The notes under the pieces were generated by a model. The model did not search any database. It saw only the letters and a list, made by a program, of their open reading frames with translations, and was not told where the DNA came from. From assembly GCA_022760435.1 (NCBI GenBank), contig JALEFY010000031.1:1-64000 (forward strand): a stretch of DNA of 64,000 nucleotides, read 5' to 3'. Every line of letters begins with the position of its first letter. Positions within the stretch are counted from its first letter, which is position 1. The stretch is from Neomegalonema sp. Lineage in GTDB: Bacteria > Pseudomonadota > Alphaproteobacteria > Rhodobacterales > Rhodobacteraceae. The position numbers and the translations under genes were made by a program. Positions 35,850 through 44,729 of the stretch are shown here, piece after piece.

Positions 35850-35996
35850 CCCGACAGGGTCGGTGCCTGTTCCGCCAAAGGCGGTGTCTTGCCCGACAGG
35901 GTCGGTGCCTGTCCCGCCAGAGGCGGTGTCTTGCCCGACAGGGTCGGTGCCTGTTCCGCCAGAGGCGGTGTCTTGCCCGACAGGGTCGGTGCCTTG
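35850..35996. repeat. 42-bp tandem repeat array of paired mini-hairpins
   Basis: Three full copies start at 35850, 35892 and 35934, with a partial fourth from 35976. Each unit has two inverted repeats: CCGAC-AGG-GTCGG and CCGCC-AGA-GGCGG (AAA in the first copy). The unit is a multiple of three, so long reading frames run through it, but no gene fits. It lies between pheT and a convergent outer-membrane gene; it is not a CRISPR array because there are no unique spacers. Confidence 0.92.
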
Positions 35997-36063
35997 GGGC
36001 ATCGAGCCCCGCAGCACCGACGCGTTGCGGCCCCCGCTCCCCGTTTGGGTGCGGGGCGCCGCT

Positions 36064-36711
36064 TTAGAATTTGCGCGTGATACCGATGCGCAGATTGGAG
36101 ACGCCGAGGGCGGTGTCGCGCTCGACCCCGTTATAGCGTGCCTTCTCGTTCGCAAAGCCATAGGCGAGGAACTCGGCGCGGCCGGTCCAGTCGTCATTGA
36201 GCCGATACTCGCCGCCAAGCCCCAGCGCGATCCCGGCCTTGATCCCGTCATTGCTGCGATCGCCCTTCACCGAGATATCGGAGAGCGCGATCCCCGCAGT
36301 GGCGTAGAGATGGGTGCGCTCCCAGGCATAGCCGAGGCGCAGCCGGGCCGAGCCGATCGCCGAGGCGTCGAGCTTGGTATCCCCGAGCACCGGATCCGTA
36401 TCGCTCTTGCTGCCGATCAGCGCGCCGGCATCGAGTTCGAACCCGAGCAGGACGCCGCTATCGCGGTTCTCATGGATGCCGGTGAATGTGTAGCCTGCCA
36501 CAAAGCCGAAAGTCGGGGCGTTGGTGGCGTAGTCGAGATCGGAAGTGCCAGCGCCGCGCTCGATCGCGGTGCCGATGGCACCAAGGCCGATCGTGCCGCC
36601 AGCATAAGGGCCGTGCCATTTGCTGGCCCAGTTATCTTCGGCCTGTACCGCTCCGGCGAGAAGGCACAGCGCGGCGGCGAGAAGGAGGGGTTTATGGGTC
36701 GTGGTCATCAT
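36064..36711 (-). CDS. Outer-membrane beta-barrel protein (Omp25/31-like)
   Basis: About 215 residues with a signal peptide (LLLAAALCLLAGAVQAE). The mature part shows alternating strands of an eight-stranded porin-like barrel, starting WHGPYAGGTIGLGAIG and ending NLRIGITRKF with the terminal Phe typical of outer-membrane proteins. This matches the opacity/Omp25 family in alphaproteobacteria. Start at 36711 or one codon later. Confidence 0.83.
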   Translation of the reverse strand: MMTTTHKPLLLAAALCLLAGAVQAEDNWASKWHGPYAGGTIGLGAIGTAIERGAGTSDLDYATNAPTFGFVAGYTFTGIHENRDSGVLLGFELDAGALIGSKSDTDPVLGDTKLDASAIGSARLRLGYAWERTHLYATAGIALSDISVKGDRSNDGIKAGIALGLGGEYRLNDDWTGRAEFLAYGFANEKARYNGVERDTALGVSNLRIGITRKF

Positions 36712-36861
36712 CTATCCAGTTGAGAACGGTTGGCCTCAGAGATGCATCTCAGGTCTAAATTCGGTTGCGCGCTAAAAAATTATCGTTTTGCGATAATAAA
36801 AGCAATCCTCATGATGGGGTGCCCGAGCCCAAATTCCGGCTCGGATGAAGGGAGGTCGTTA

Positions 36862-37425
36862 ATGGCTGCGAAAATGACACAGAAATCCGGGCGCTCCCGG
36901 GTGTACCGGCTGGCGCGCTTTGGCGAGATCATCGCGATCCTGGGGATGGTGGTGATCGCCGGGGCGATTGCCTATCAGCTCTATCTGATGGCGGCGAATG
37001 ATCCGCAGATCGACGCGCCGCTGCGTGCGGCGCTCGAGCCGCAAGGGATCGTCGGGGTGGTCACGCCGCTGGTGCGCCGGAGCGCCTATTTTCTCTGGGT
37101 GCTGATGCCGCTGGTTGGCCTGATCGGGCTCAACCATACAAGGCGCCTGTTTCGCGGCTATCAGCGCGACGAGATCTTTACGCCCGAGGCGGCGAACCGG
37201 CTTAGCAGCGTCGGTTGGGCGGTGATGGCGCTGTCGCCGGTGGCGACGCTGGCCGATACGCTCGTGGTCTATCTCTACTCAGCCGCCGCCGGGGACGCGA
37301 AGGGGACGATTAGTATCGACGACACCGACATCTTCGCGATAGTGTTCGGGCTTCTGCTGGTTGTGGTGGGGCGCGTCTTTCATGAGGCGGCTCGGATCGC
37401 GCAAGAAAACAAAGAGTTTGTCTAA
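36862..37425 (+). CDS. DUF2975 membrane protein
   Basis: About 187 residues with four membrane helices (IIAILGMVVIAGAIAYQLYL; YFLWVLMPLVGLIGLN; VGWAVMALSPVATLADTLVV; FAIVFGLLLVVVGRVFHEA). The family DUF2975 is nearly always next to a small XRE/YozG-type regulator, as here, and is of unknown function, probably a membrane sensor for it. The ATG at 36862 follows GGAGG. Confidence 0.85.
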   Translation: MAAKMTQKSGRSRVYRLARFGEIIAILGMVVIAGAIAYQLYLMAANDPQIDAPLRAALEPQGIVGVVTPLVRRSAYFLWVLMPLVGLIGLNHTRRLFRGYQRDEIFTPEAANRLSSVGWAVMALSPVATLADTLVVYLYSAAAGDAKGTISIDDTDIFAIVFGLLLVVVGRVFHEAARIAQENKEFV

Positions 37426-37431
37426 GCTGCC

Positions 37432-37647
37432 ATGCCGATCATAGTCACTCTCGATGTCATGCTGGCCCGGCGCAAGATGCGCTCCAAGGAGCTTGCCGAG
37501 CGGGTCGGGATCACGGAACAGAATGTCTCCTTGCTCAAATCGGGCAAGGTGAAGGGCGTTCGGTTCGACACGCTGGAGAAGATTTGCGAAATCCTCGAAT
37601 GTCAGCCCGGCGATCTGCTCGAATATGAGCCTGAAAAGGGCGGGTAG
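37432..37647 (+). CDS. XRE/YozG-like small regulator
   Basis: 71 residues: a compact helix-turn-helix (KELAERVGITEQNVSLLKSG) and a conserved tail ECQPGDLLEYEPEKG. It is 6 bp after the DUF2975 gene, a standard pair in which the membrane protein may sequester or tune the regulator. It may repress its own operon. Confidence 0.88.
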   Translation: MPIIVTLDVMLARRKMRSKELAERVGITEQNVSLLKSGKVKGVRFDTLEKICEILECQPGDLLEYEPEKGG

Positions 37648-37702
37648 CGCCGTCGCCGACCGGCGGCGCTGATGCTAAGTGACTTAAGAGTCCATGACCT
37701 GG

Positions 37703-38152
37703 TCACGGCTTCCAGGCGGCGTTTTGTTTCCAGCCCTCGAAGCCGCCTTGCAGGACGACGACATTGCTGCGCCCGGCCACGCGCAGCGCGAAGCTCGCTT
37801 GCGCTGACAGGCTGCCGGTATTGCAAAACAGCACGGTGAGTTGCTCATCGGGGATCTCATCGATCCGATCGAGCACTTCGCGCCATTCGATATGCAGGGC
37901 GCCGGGGATGGTGCCTTGCGCCACCTGCGCCGCGCTGCGGGTGTCGATGAACCGGATCGCGTCAAAGGCGGTCTTGTCGATCTGTTGGGGCAGGATGACG
38001 CCAGCCTCGTATTCGGCGAACATCATATATTCCTGCATCGCCTCCATGGCGGCGTCTTGTGCCGTCTCTTGTGCGCGAAGCGGCGCGGTTTGGAGCGCGG
38101 CGAAGGGCAGCAGGATCGCGAGGGCAAGAGCGGCGGCCTTGGTTCGGGTCAT
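37703..38152 (-). CDS. Secreted rhodanese-like protein
   Basis: About 149 residues with a signal peptide (AALALAILLPFAALQTAPLRA). The rhodanese domain includes FIDTRSAAQVAQGTIPGALH and catalytic-Cys loop LFCNTGSLSAQAS. Rhodaneses move sulfane sulfur or act as redox sensors; the periplasmic version here may work in sulfur chemistry. The start at 38152 gives a standard signal peptide. It lies convergent to the XRE gene. Confidence 0.83.
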   Translation of the reverse strand: MTRTKAAALALAILLPFAALQTAPLRAQETAQDAAMEAMQEYMMFAEYEAGVILPQQIDKTAFDAIRFIDTRSAAQVAQGTIPGALHIEWREVLDRIDEIPDEQLTVLFCNTGSLSAQASFALRVAGRSNVVVLQGGFEGWKQNAAWKP

Positions 38153-38317
38153 TGTTTCGCGGCGCCTCTGTCTCGGGGAGGATGATCCCTCATGCATCAA
38201 CCGCAAGTCCGTCTGCTGTCAATGGACTTGCGGACGGGCTTGCGCAAGGGCTCGCAGGCGCGCTCTCGAATGAGCCGACGATGCGCTCAGAGAAGGCTTG
38301 TCGGCAGAGCTTGCCGC

Positions 38318-38584
38318 CTACTCCGAGTAGATTTGCAGATTGTTTTCATCGCGCAGGATCGACAGGCGCAGATCCTGAAAATCGATGGCCAGATCCGGTG
38401 CGCGCGGCGGACGACCCTTGGTCGCCAGCGAGTCCAGCTCGCGCAGGATGCGTTCGGAGCCGGCCACCATTCCCGCACGATGCCCTTGGGCCTGCCATTG
38501 CTGCTTGGCCTGACCGTAGACGACGAGGCCGGTCGCAGCCGATGCCAGGGCAGAGCAGGTCAGGGCGATCATGAGCGTTTTCAC
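38318..38584 (-). CDS. Small hypothetical envelope protein
   Basis: About 88 residues starting with GTG at 38584 (TGGAGAAAT upstream). A hydrophobic N-terminal segment (MIALTCSALASAATGLVVYG) looks like a signal anchor, followed by a polar helix (QWQAQGHRAGMVAGSERILR). The Cys is not in a good lipobox. I do not recognise it. Confidence 0.5.
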   Translation of the reverse strand: MKTLMIALTCSALASAATGLVVYGQAKQQWQAQGHRAGMVAGSERILRELDSLATKGRPPRAPDLAIDFQDLRLSILRDENNLQIYSE

Positions 38585-39012
38585 GAGGCATTTCTCCAGT
38601 TTGTTTTCTCGCCTGATCCGATGCGCCGGAAGCGCCATGCTCCAGGGGGGCCATGTGCCAGAGGTGCCATGTGCCATATTCGAAGGGACCATCGGGCAGA
38701 AGCATCAAGAGCAGGCGAGCCGCTTTCCTCAACTTGTCCGCCCATAACACGTGGCGCTGGGGTCGGATTGGGGCTGCGATGGGGAATTTTGCGACCCTTT
38801 TGAGCGCAGCGCGCCGCGATTGCTGCGCTCGCGGCAATTTTACGGCGAAATCGGTGGACGCACCGCGCAAGACTTGCTCTGAACGGCGCAAAGGGTAAAG
38901 ACGGTCACTCGCAACAGTCACTTGCAACAGTCACTGCAATGCCTGATTGCCGGGCGGCCTCGCCGCGATGATCGCTCTGGTACTCATGATCGCTGATACT
39001 AAAGGACGTTTG
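38585..39012. other. Gene-free region upstream of cysQ
   Basis: 428 bp. It contains a 16-bp direct repeat (GCCATGTGCC core, 38650-38681) and a 13-bp repeat in three copies (GTCACT-GCAAC pattern, 38903-38941), the latter close to the cysQ start. The promoters of cysQ and of the minus-strand small gene should lie here. No obvious riboswitch. Confidence 0.5.
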
Positions 39013-39882
39013 ATGGTCGATCCGCACCACCCCGAGATGTCGGAGCAGGGGGCAGCCGCACTGGATCAGGATCCGGGCCATGCCACCATCGCTCAGATCA
39101 TGCGCCAGCTTGCGCTCGAAGCCGGGGCCGAGACCCTGCGCTGGTTTCAGGATGAGGGGCTGGTGGTCGAGCGCAAGGAAGACGCCTCACCGGTCAGCCA
39201 GGCCGACAAGGCCGCCGATGCGGTGATCGTTGGCGGGCTCGCCGCCTATCTGCCGCACATCCCGGTGGTGACCGAGGAGCGCGAGGAAAGCCACGCCCAG
39301 TCGGGCGCTGCGCGCTACTTTCTCGTTGATCCGTTGGATGGGACCAAGGAATTCATCTCCGGGCGCGGCGATTACACGGTCAATATCGGTTTGATCGAGA
39401 ACGGAGTGCCGGTGCTCGGCGTCGTCTATGCTCCGGCGCGTGCGCGGCTGTTCTGGACGCCCGATCTTGATCTCGCGGTACAAGAAGAGGGTGAGATGGA
39501 CCCGGAAGGGACCGGCGCGGGCCGCTGCTTGCGGGTCGTCGAGCCTGATAATGACGCCTTGCGCATCGTAGCCAGCAAATCGCATATGAACGAGGCGACG
39601 CAATCCTATGTCGCGCGCTACGCGCAAGGATCGCTGGTCAATGCTGGCTCGTCGCTGAAATTCTGTCTGCTGGCCGCGGGCGAGGCCGATCTTTACCCAC
39701 GCCTCGGCCCGACCATGGAATGGGACACGGCCGCCGGGCATGCGGTGCTGCTCGCTGCCGGGGGGCGCGTGGATGCCCTCGTCGATGGCGAGGCGGCCGG
39801 TCCACTTGGGTATCACAAGCCCGGGCTTCTCAACGGCAACTTTGTCGCCTACGCCCCCGATGTCGCCTTGAAGAACGCCTGA
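39013..39882 (+). CDS. cysQ: 3'(2'),5'-bisphosphate nucleotidase
   Basis: About 289 residues, an inositol-monophosphatase-fold enzyme. Metal-binding sites: VVTEEREE and [13 protein letters not shown], plus [12 protein letters not shown] near the C-terminus. CysQ hydrolyses PAP (3'-phosphoadenosine 5'-phosphate), recycling the by-product of sulfate reduction and sulfotransferase reactions. The ATG at 39013 follows AAAGGA; upstream ATGs lack sites. cysD follows after 34 bp, so they form an operon. Confidence 0.92.
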   Translation: MVDPHHPEMSEQGAAALDQDPGHATIAQIMRQLALEAGAETLRWFQDEGLVVERKEDASPVSQADKAADAVIVGGLAAYLPHIPVVTEEREESHAQSGAARYFLVDPLDGTKEFISGRGDYTVNIGLIENGVPVLGVVYAPARARLFWTPDLDLAVQEEGEMDPEGTGAGRCLRVVEPDNDALRIVASKSHMNEATQSYVARYAQGSLVNAGSSLKFCLLAAGEADLYPRLGPTMEWDTAAGHAVLLAAGGRVDALVDGEAAGPLGYHKPGLLNGNFVAYAPDVALKNA

Positions 39883-39916
39883 GCGCGCGTTTTTGACGAA
39901 CAGGATATTGAAGATA

Positions 39917-40828
39917 ATGAGCGAACATAACGCCCTCACCCATTTGCAGCGCCTCGAGGCGGAAAGCATCCATATCATCCGCGAGGTCGCTGCCGAGGCG
40001 GAAAAGCCGGTGATGCTCTATTCCGTTGGCAAGGACAGCGCGGTGATGCTGCATCTGGCGCGCAAGGCCTTCTATCCCGGCGTGCCGCCCTTCCCGCTGA
40101 TGCATGTCGATACGACGTGGAAGTTCCGCGAGATGTACACCTTCCGCGATCGCATGGCCGAGGAAAGCGGGATGGATCTGATCGTGCACATCAATCAGGA
40201 AGGCGTGGATGCCGGTATCGGCCCCTTCACCCATGGCTCGGCGCTGCATACCGATGTGATGAAGACCCAAGGGCTCAAGCAGGCACTCGACAAATACGGC
40301 TTTGACTGCGCATTTGGCGGCGCGCGGCGCGATGAGGAAAAGAGCCGGGCCAAGGAGCGGATCTTCTCCTTCCGCACCGCCCAGCACCGCTGGGACCCCA
40401 AGAGCCAACGCCCCGAGCTGTGGAACCTCTACAACACCCGCAAGCAGCCGGGCGAGAGCATCCGGGTCTTCCCGCTCTCAAACTGGACCGAGCTCGATAT
40501 CTGGCAATACATCTACCGCGAAAGCATCCCGATCGTACCGCTCTATTTCGCCGACACCCGCCCGGTGGTGATGCGCGACGGCACGCTGATCATGGTCGAT
40601 GACGCGCGGATGCCGCTGCGCGAGGGCGAGGCGCCGATGATGAAATCCGTGCGCTTCCGCACGCTGGGATGCTACCCGCTGACCGGCGCGGTGGAATCAA
40701 CCGCCGACACGCTGCCGCAGATCATTCAGGAGATGCTGCTGACCAAGACCTCCGAGCGGCAGGGCCGGGTCATCGACCATGACGGCGCTGCCTCGATGGA
40801 AAAGAAAAAGCAGGAAGGGTATTTCTGA
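39917..40828 (+). CDS. cysD: Sulfate adenylyltransferase subunit 2
   Basis: About 303 residues, an ATP pyrophosphatase with the PP-loop [33 protein letters not shown] and [17 protein letters not shown] are typical CysD blocks. Together with CysN (a GTPase) it makes APS from sulfate and ATP. CysN normally is the next gene, but here a pyruvyltransferase follows, so CysN must be elsewhere or missing. The ATG at 39917 ([10 protein letters not shown]) fits the family start. Confidence 0.94.
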   Translation: MSEHNALTHLQRLEAESIHIIREVAAEAEKPVMLYSVGKDSAVMLHLARKAFYPGVPPFPLMHVDTTWKFREMYTFRDRMAEESGMDLIVHINQEGVDAGIGPFTHGSALHTDVMKTQGLKQALDKYGFDCAFGGARRDEEKSRAKERIFSFRTAQHRWDPKSQRPELWNLYNTRKQPGESIRVFPLSNWTELDIWQYIYRESIPIVPLYFADTRPVVMRDGTLIMVDDARMPLREGEAPMMKSVRFRTLGCYPLTGAVESTADTLPQIIQEMLLTKTSERQGRVIDHDGAASMEKKKQEGYF

Positions 40829-40878
40829 GGCGGCAGACTCGAAACGGGTAAGGCCGACCCTCGGATTGGGAGGATATG

Positions 40879-41928
40879 ATGGACACGAGCAGCAGCAAAC
40901 CCGTCGTCGGGCTGGGCGGTTTCTTCGGATATGGCAATTATGGTGACGAACTGTTCGTCGATGTCTTCAAGCAATATCTGAGCGATCAGTTCGAATTGAA
41001 GATCCTGCCCGATCAGTTGGACAGTCCGTACTTCACCCGGCCCATCGAGCAGCATGTGGCCGAAGTGGATGCGGTACTGATCGGGGGCGGGGACCTGATA
41101 CAGGGCTGGTCCTTCGATCCGCGCTATTTCAGCAAGCATTATCTGACCAAGCCGGTCTTCATCGCCGGGGTCGGCACCCCGATCCGCCACGCTGCCACCG
41201 CTGGCAATCAGGTCGAAAAGCCGGGCATCGTTGCGCGCTACAAGAATTTTCTGGAGAACCCGAGCCTGAAATTCTTCAATGTTCGCGATGATCAGGCTGC
41301 GAACTGGATCAACAAGCGCATCGAGCCCGCCGCTCCTGTGCAGGTGAGCCCGGACATCGTCTGCGCGCTGGATCTGCCAGCGGTGACGCTCGACCCGGCG
41401 CAGCCGCCCATTCTTGGTCTGGTGAGCCGCTATCGGCCCAATCGCGAAGTGCCCGATGATTTCTCGCAAATGCAGGCATTGGCTCGCCATGTCATGGCCA
41501 AGGGCTGGCGTGTGCGGCACATCATCCTCGGGACCGGGCGGGTCGGCGAAAGAGATATCGAGAGCGCCGAGCGGCTCGAGATCCCGGGCAAGGAGCTGAT
41601 CTACTCGCAAAACCTTGATGATCTGAGCCGGGCCATCGGCGAATGCGCGGTGCTCGCCAGCATGAAGTTTCACGGGACCGTGGTGGCAACGATGTACGGC
41701 GTGCCCTCCATGGTGCTGGTGCCGACCAACAAGAACCGCAACTTCATGAAGCGGATCGGGCGCGATGATCTGATCGCGAAATTTGACGACCCGGCGCTGG
41801 TCGAGAAATTCGATGCGATCCGTGGACCAATCGACCCCGCCGCGCGCTGGCAGTTGCGTCAGGACGCGGCGGCGATGCTCGAGCGTCTCAAGGCGACGAT
41901 CGCGGCGGAGCTGGGCGTTCCTGCCTGA
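40879..41928 (+). CDS. Polysaccharide pyruvyl transferase family protein
   Basis: About 349 residues. GYGNYGDELFVDVF at the N-terminus, VLIGGGDLIQGWSFD and SMKFHGTVVATMYGVPSMVL match the family that adds pyruvate ketals to sugars of exopolysaccharides using PEP. The protein has no signal peptide. The GGGAGG site fits the second of two adjacent ATGs (40876, 40879). Close to cysD (50 bp) and perhaps cotranscribed, which would link sulfate activation and polysaccharide modification. Confidence 0.8.
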   Translation: MDTSSSKPVVGLGGFFGYGNYGDELFVDVFKQYLSDQFELKILPDQLDSPYFTRPIEQHVAEVDAVLIGGGDLIQGWSFDPRYFSKHYLTKPVFIAGVGTPIRHAATAGNQVEKPGIVARYKNFLENPSLKFFNVRDDQAANWINKRIEPAAPVQVSPDIVCALDLPAVTLDPAQPPILGLVSRYRPNREVPDDFSQMQALARHVMAKGWRVRHIILGTGRVGERDIESAERLEIPGKELIYSQNLDDLSRAIGECAVLASMKFHGTVVATMYGVPSMVLVPTNKNRNFMKRIGRDDLIAKFDDPALVEKFDAIRGPIDPAARWQLRQDAAAMLERLKATIAAELGVPA

Positions 41929-41942
41929 GGGCGATAGCGGCG

Positions 41943-42011
41943 GAGCCCCGCCCTCACGATGAAAGCGCGTCGGGGCTCAGTCCTGCGAGCGAGGCCCCCC
42001 TTCGCTCGCAG
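41943..42011. terminator. Two hairpins between convergent genes
   Basis: GAGCCCCG (41943-41950) pairs with CGGGGCTC (41971-41978), and CTGCGAGCGA (41983-41992) with TCGCTCGCAG (42002-42011). Both sit between convergent stops and could terminate both transcripts. Neither is followed by a long T run. Confidence 0.6.
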
Positions 42012-42029
42012 CGCCGATCGGGGCCGGTT

Positions 42030-42626
42030 TTACTTTCTGACGAGCCACGGCACCTTGCGCGCAACGATGTCGTAGACGTCCTGACGAGCGCATTTATCGC
42101 GGGCGCGGCGCAAGGTCTCGAGCATCTGACCAATAAAGAACGGATCAATCACTTCGCCGCTTGCCTGGAGCTTGCGCACCGCCTTGCCGAGCGCCGACGG
42201 AGTATCCTGCCCGCGCAGTAGGATGCGCAAGTAAGGCATCGCCTCCTCGGGGCGCTGAAGGATGGTGGCGCGCGGCGGCAGCGAGCCGGCCATGCAGGCG
42301 CAGCTCAGCCGCGGATAGGGCATCGGCTCGGTGTAAAGCCGCGCCTCGAACAGGCTGGCGAGGCCGGAGGGCTTTGACTCGGCGTTCACCTGCGTGACCG
42401 CCTCGGTGCAGGGCGCGATGAACCCGTGCAAGCGCCGATCGACCTTGAAAGTATTGGTCAGGAGTTGATCGGAGAACCGGCTGGTATCTTGCACTTGTGG
42501 CTGCTCGGCAGTGGCGGGCGCGGCGCTGGCCCCATTCTCGGCCTCGCTCGACGTCTCCAGAGCCTGTGAGCCAAAATGGACGACCCCAACCAGAGCCAGC
42601 GCTGAAACGACCAGGACAATGCGCAT
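42030..42626 (-). CDS. Hypothetical secreted protein
   Basis: About 198 residues with a signal peptide (RIVLVVSALALVGVVHFGSQ). Residues ~50-100 include TFKVDRRLHGFIAPCTEAV and SCACMAGSLPP, with three or more Cys that could form disulfides, then a helical C-terminal part (MLETLRRARDKCARQDVYDI). I do not recognise the family. GGGAG precedes the ATG. Convergent to the pyruvyltransferase. Confidence 0.7.
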   Translation of the reverse strand: MRIVLVVSALALVGVVHFGSQALETSSEAENGASAAPATAEQPQVQDTSRFSDQLLTNTFKVDRRLHGFIAPCTEAVTQVNAESKPSGLASLFEARLYTEPMPYPRLSCACMAGSLPPRATILQRPEEAMPYLRILLRGQDTPSALGKAVRKLQASGEVIDPFFIGQMLETLRRARDKCARQDVYDIVARKVPWLVRK

Positions 42627-42887
42627 CGGTGTCTCCCTCGTGATGCCTCAACAAGGGTAGTTGTGCGGGAAAGGTCCTAAATTATGCTTACGCGGGGTCA
42701 AAAAATGACGGGCTCAACGACCGGTTCGTGACAAGTGCTTTTCGGCTCGTGAAATCGAGTTGCTGCCCGTCTACTGGCCGGGATGGCGCGCCTCGTTTTG
42801 GGGGAAACCAAGAAGCGGCGCGCCAAACGGCTGGGCTTGGAACCAAGCCAGGGGTGGCGGCGCATTCTCGAGTTGGCCTTGAAGTTA

Positions 42888-42910
42888 GCAATGTTATATT
42901 ATAACACTTC
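42888..42910. promoter_or_regulatory. Zur box (zinc uptake regulator operator)
   Basis: The 23-bp site contains the near-perfect palindrome TGTTATA-T-TATAACA (42892-42906), matching the alphaproteobacterial Zur consensus I recall, with flanks GCAA and CTTC. It lies 87 bp upstream of the CobW-like gene start. Zur represses such genes when zinc is plentiful; under zinc shortage the gene would be induced. Confidence 0.88.
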
Positions 42911-42996
42911 TGAGGTGTGCGACCGCTTTGCAAACCAGCGTGTCCACCCGCCGCGCTGGCGCGGGGCTCCCATTCACAATTCATCGGGTTTCACCA

Positions 42997-44208
42997 ATGC
43001 AAGATCACCGCCTTCCTGTTACCGTGCTCTCGGGCTTTCTCGGCGCAGGCAAGACAACGCTGCTCAACCGCGTGCTCAATAATCGAGAGGGTCGCCGGGT
43101 TGCCGTCATCGTCAACGACATGTCGGAGGTGAACATCGATGGCGATCTGGTCCGCGCTGATACCGAGCTCTCGCGCACCGATGAAACGCTGGTCGAGATG
43201 TCGAACGGGTGCATCTGTTGCACGTTGCGCGATGACCTCCTGGCCGAGGTGCGCCGCCTCGCTGGCGAAGGGCGCTTCGACTATCTGCTGATCGAATCCA
43301 CCGGGATATCCGAGCCGCTCCCCGTCGCCGCCACCTTCGAGTTTCGCGATGAAGACGGGGAAAGCCTGTCTGATGTCGCCCGGCTTGATACGATGGTGAC
43401 GGTGGTCGATGCGGTGAACCTGCTCAAGGACTATGCCAGCCATGATTTCTTGAGCGATCGCGGCGAGACATTGGGCGAGGAGGATGAGCGCACGCTGGTT
43501 CATCTGCTCACCGATCAGATCGAGTTCGCCGATGTGGTGATCTTGAACAAGGTCGATGATGCCGGGCCCGAGCGCAGCGATGCGGCGCGCAAGATCATCC
43601 GCAGCCTGAATGCCGATGCAACGATCATCGAAACCAACCATTCGCAGGTGCCGGCATCAGCGATCCTCGATACCGGGCTGTTCGATTTCGAGCGTGCGCA
43701 TGAGCACCCGATGTGGGCCAAGGAGCTCTATGGCTTTGCCGATCATGTGCCCGAGACCGAAGAATATGGCGTGACCAGCCATGTCTATCGGGCGCAGCGC
43801 CCTTTCATCCCCGAGAAGATCATGGCCATTCTCAATGGCCAGATGCCGGGGGTGATCCGGGCCAAGGGCCATTTCTGGATTGCGACCCGGCCCGATTGGG
43901 TGGCCGAATACTCGCTGGCGGGGGCGCTTTCTTCGGTCAAGCCGCTGGGAACCTGGTGGGCGTCGGTCCCCAAGGAGCGTTGGCCGGCACAAGAGTCCGC
44001 GCTCGACTACATCAACAAGCATTGGTCGGAGCCTTGGGGGGATCGGCGTCAGGAGTTGGTGTTCATCGGCTCGGGCATTGACTGGCCCAAGCTGCAAGCG
44101 CGGCTCGATGCGGCGCTGGTGCCCGCTGTTCTGGCCGCTGGTCCGGATGATTTGCCCGATATGCCCGATCCATTCCCGGTTTGGCGTCGGGCAGCGCCGG
44201 CGCAATAG
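42997..44208 (+). CDS. CobW-family GTPase, likely Zur-regulated zinc metallochaperone
   Basis: About 403 residues. GTPase motifs [10 protein letters not shown] (P-loop) and ILNKVDD (NKxD); metal-binding CxCC motif [20 protein letters not shown] conserved. C-terminal CobW_C domain has [21 protein letters not shown]0523 proteins insert or deliver metals, several of them zinc under deficiency. The Zur box 87 bp upstream supports a zinc role. The ATG at 42997 fits the family start [16 protein letters not shown]. Confidence 0.9.
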   Translation: MQDHRLPVTVLSGFLGAGKTTLLNRVLNNREGRRVAVIVNDMSEVNIDGDLVRADTELSRTDETLVEMSNGCICCTLRDDLLAEVRRLAGEGRFDYLLIESTGISEPLPVAATFEFRDEDGESLSDVARLDTMVTVVDAVNLLKDYASHDFLSDRGETLGEEDERTLVHLLTDQIEFADVVILNKVDDAGPERSDAARKIIRSLNADATIIETNHSQVPASAILDTGLFDFERAHEHPMWAKELYGFADHVPETEEYGVTSHVYRAQRPFIPEKIMAILNGQMPGVIRAKGHFWIATRPDWVAEYSLAGALSSVKPLGTWWASVPKERWPAQESALDYINKHWSEPWGDRRQELVFIGSGIDWPKLQARLDAALVPAVLAAGPDDLPDMPDPFPVWRRAAPAQ

Positions 44209-44307
44209 GGCGCAAGCGGTGCCATGGGATTTCGTAGCCAAATTGTGGGCGCGGCGGGCGATCAGGCCTGCGTGCCCAAATTCGCGCCCAAAACTTCGCC
44301 TTCCCAC

Positions 44308-44664
44308 ATGTCCGAGCCCGCGCTGCAAAGCCAGTCGCCTCGCCCCGCAGGGAATAATCGACTGACCAGCGGCATCCACGGTGCGCGCCGCTCGAAACGG
44401 GCGCGCTGGGAGGCGTTCGATCAATTGCCGGTTTTTGTGGCGGATGCCATTCGCGACAGCCGGTCCTTGTTGTGCCCGGTCGCGGCGCTGCGTCTGGTCA
44501 ACAAGCGCCAACATTCGCCCGAGGATATCGCGCGTTTCTTGCGCCAACGCGCAGCCTGGACGGATTGGCGTGTGCTCGCCGCCGATTTTGGGGAGTACGC
44601 CGCAACGCAATTGCGCCCTGATGCGCCTTCAAGCAGGCCGAAACTGCGACGCCAGCGCGCCTAG
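44308..44664 (+). CDS. Small Arg-rich hypothetical protein (DUF6525-like)
   Basis: About 118 residues. SKRARWEAFDQLP and CPVAALRLVNKR are basic helices resembling a small Rhodobacterales family I recall as DUF6525, but the match is loose. The start is uncertain: an ATG at 44224 gives a longer frame whose added part looks non-coding. Downstream of CobW on the same strand and perhaps under the same Zur control. Confidence 0.5.
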   Translation: MSEPALQSQSPRPAGNNRLTSGIHGARRSKRARWEAFDQLPVFVADAIRDSRSLLCPVAALRLVNKRQHSPEDIARFLRQRAAWTDWRVLAADFGEYAATQLRPDAPSSRPKLRRQRA

Positions 44665-44729
44665 TGGTCTCTTGCGGTGCTGCGCTGGGGGGCGATCAGC
44701 CGCGCTGGGGCGGCTGATCAGCTTTTTCG

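Noticed and set aside
35850-35996. CRISPR array
   Set aside because: Repeat units are joined directly with no unique spacers and there are no cas genes.
35737-36723. Frame running through the 42-bp repeat array
   Set aside because: The frame is open only because 42 is a multiple of three; the peptide is a simple repeat and there is no start signal.
40829-40878. Degraded cysN after cysD
   Set aside because: The 50 bp between cysD and the pyruvyltransferase is too short and has no GTPase motif in any frame.
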